Source: Chromohalobacter sp. 11-W (GTDB lineage: Bacteria > Pseudomonadota > Gammaproteobacteria > Pseudomonadales > Halomonadaceae). From it: a DNA stretch of 64,000 nucleotides. The translations under genes and the position numbers were made by a program. The notes below the pieces were generated by a model. That model did not search any database. It saw only the letters and a list, made by a program, of their open reading frames with translations, and had not been told where the DNA came from. The first letter of the stretch is position 1; every line of letters starts with the position of its first letter. The stretch lies in assembly GCF_029889905.1 (NCBI RefSeq), contig NZ_JARANZ010000002.1:124001-188000 (forward strand), read 5' to 3'. This document shows positions 63,855 through 64,000 of the stretch, piece by piece.

Positions 63855-64000
63855 GACAAGACCTCCGACGATGCCGGTACATCCTGTGAATGCAGCTGCC
63901 CCGCCTCGAGACGCAACACGCGGTCGGCCATGCCCATGACGGCCGGATGGTGCGTGGCGATGACCAGGGTGCGGCCTTGTGCGGCCAGTTGCGTCAGCCC
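63851..64000 (-). CDS. cydD: Thiol-reductant ABC exporter subunit CydD, C-terminal end only
   Basis: The last 49 codons read LTQLAAQGRTLVIATHHPAV then MGMADRVLRLEAGQLHSQ. The H-loop His (ATHH) and the D-R-V-L-x-L-x-x-G tail are typical of an ABC ATPase end. Identity as CydD rests on the 4-nt overlap with cydC. The rest lies beyond the window. Confidence 0.85.
   Translation of the reverse strand, partial: GLTQLAAQGRTLVIATHHPAVMGMADRVLRLEAGQLHSQDVPASSEVLS

Overview
The window looks like chromosome of a halophilic gammaproteobacterium of the Halomonadaceae, most like Chromohalobacter or Halomonas. This is inferred from the GC-rich coding style, the acidic proteins and the gene families present; no rRNA or other marker gene is in the window to confirm it.

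Layout. 1-4766: housekeeping genes (partial EamA transporter, remnant of an ABC ATPase, rsuA, an omega-amidase-type hydrolase, rarD, an FAD-dependent NADH-dehydrogenase-like protein). 4861-29638: two large flagellar blocks. fliE is divergent from fliFGHIJKLMNOPQR (+). A bidirectional terminator and a 145-bp palindromic element separate these from flgBCDEFGHIJ and flgKL (-), and flgA and flgMN follow on the + strand. 30.2-35.6 kb: a toxin-antitoxin (TA) cluster with an intact hipBA, an orphan higA, a YafO-like toxin with an unrecognised partner, and a second hipBA whose hipA is cut off by an IS3-type transposase remnant; an adenine/adenosine deaminase gene sits among them. 35.6-43.7 kb: a DUF2835 gene divergent from fliC, then an apparent flagellin-modification operon (SPINDLY/GT41 glycosyltransferase, hexapeptide O-acyltransferase, PAPS-type sulfotransferase, APS kinase), then an AT-rich membrane protein/lipoprotein pair. 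43.7-45.0 kb: gene debris, two REP-like sequences, a DUF2283 gene and mazEF. 45.5-51.7 kb: a PilZ/degenerate HD-GYP protein, a chemoreceptor, hypotheticals (one with a sigma-28 promoter) and flaG. 51.9-64 kb: metabolism, namely a SulP transporter, higBA, lhgO-glaH with a divergent GntR regulator (glutarate to 2-oxoglutarate), glpD-glpF-glpK, and cydDC.

How it fits together. The window encodes most of the flagellar basal body, the rod-hook structure and the export apparatus, except flhA/flhB and the regulators. Sigma-28 (FliA) promoter matches with exact 11-nt spacers stand before fliC, flgMN, flgK, the chemoreceptor and one uncharacterised gene. The four-gene operon after fliC predicts a flagellin carrying acetylated and sulfated O-glycans, with APS kinase supplying PAPS to the neighbouring sulfotransferase. 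The most unusual non-coding feature is a 145-bp symmetric palindrome present three times, each time starting exactly on the TAG stop codon of the upstream gene (fliR, a hypothetical gene, glpD).
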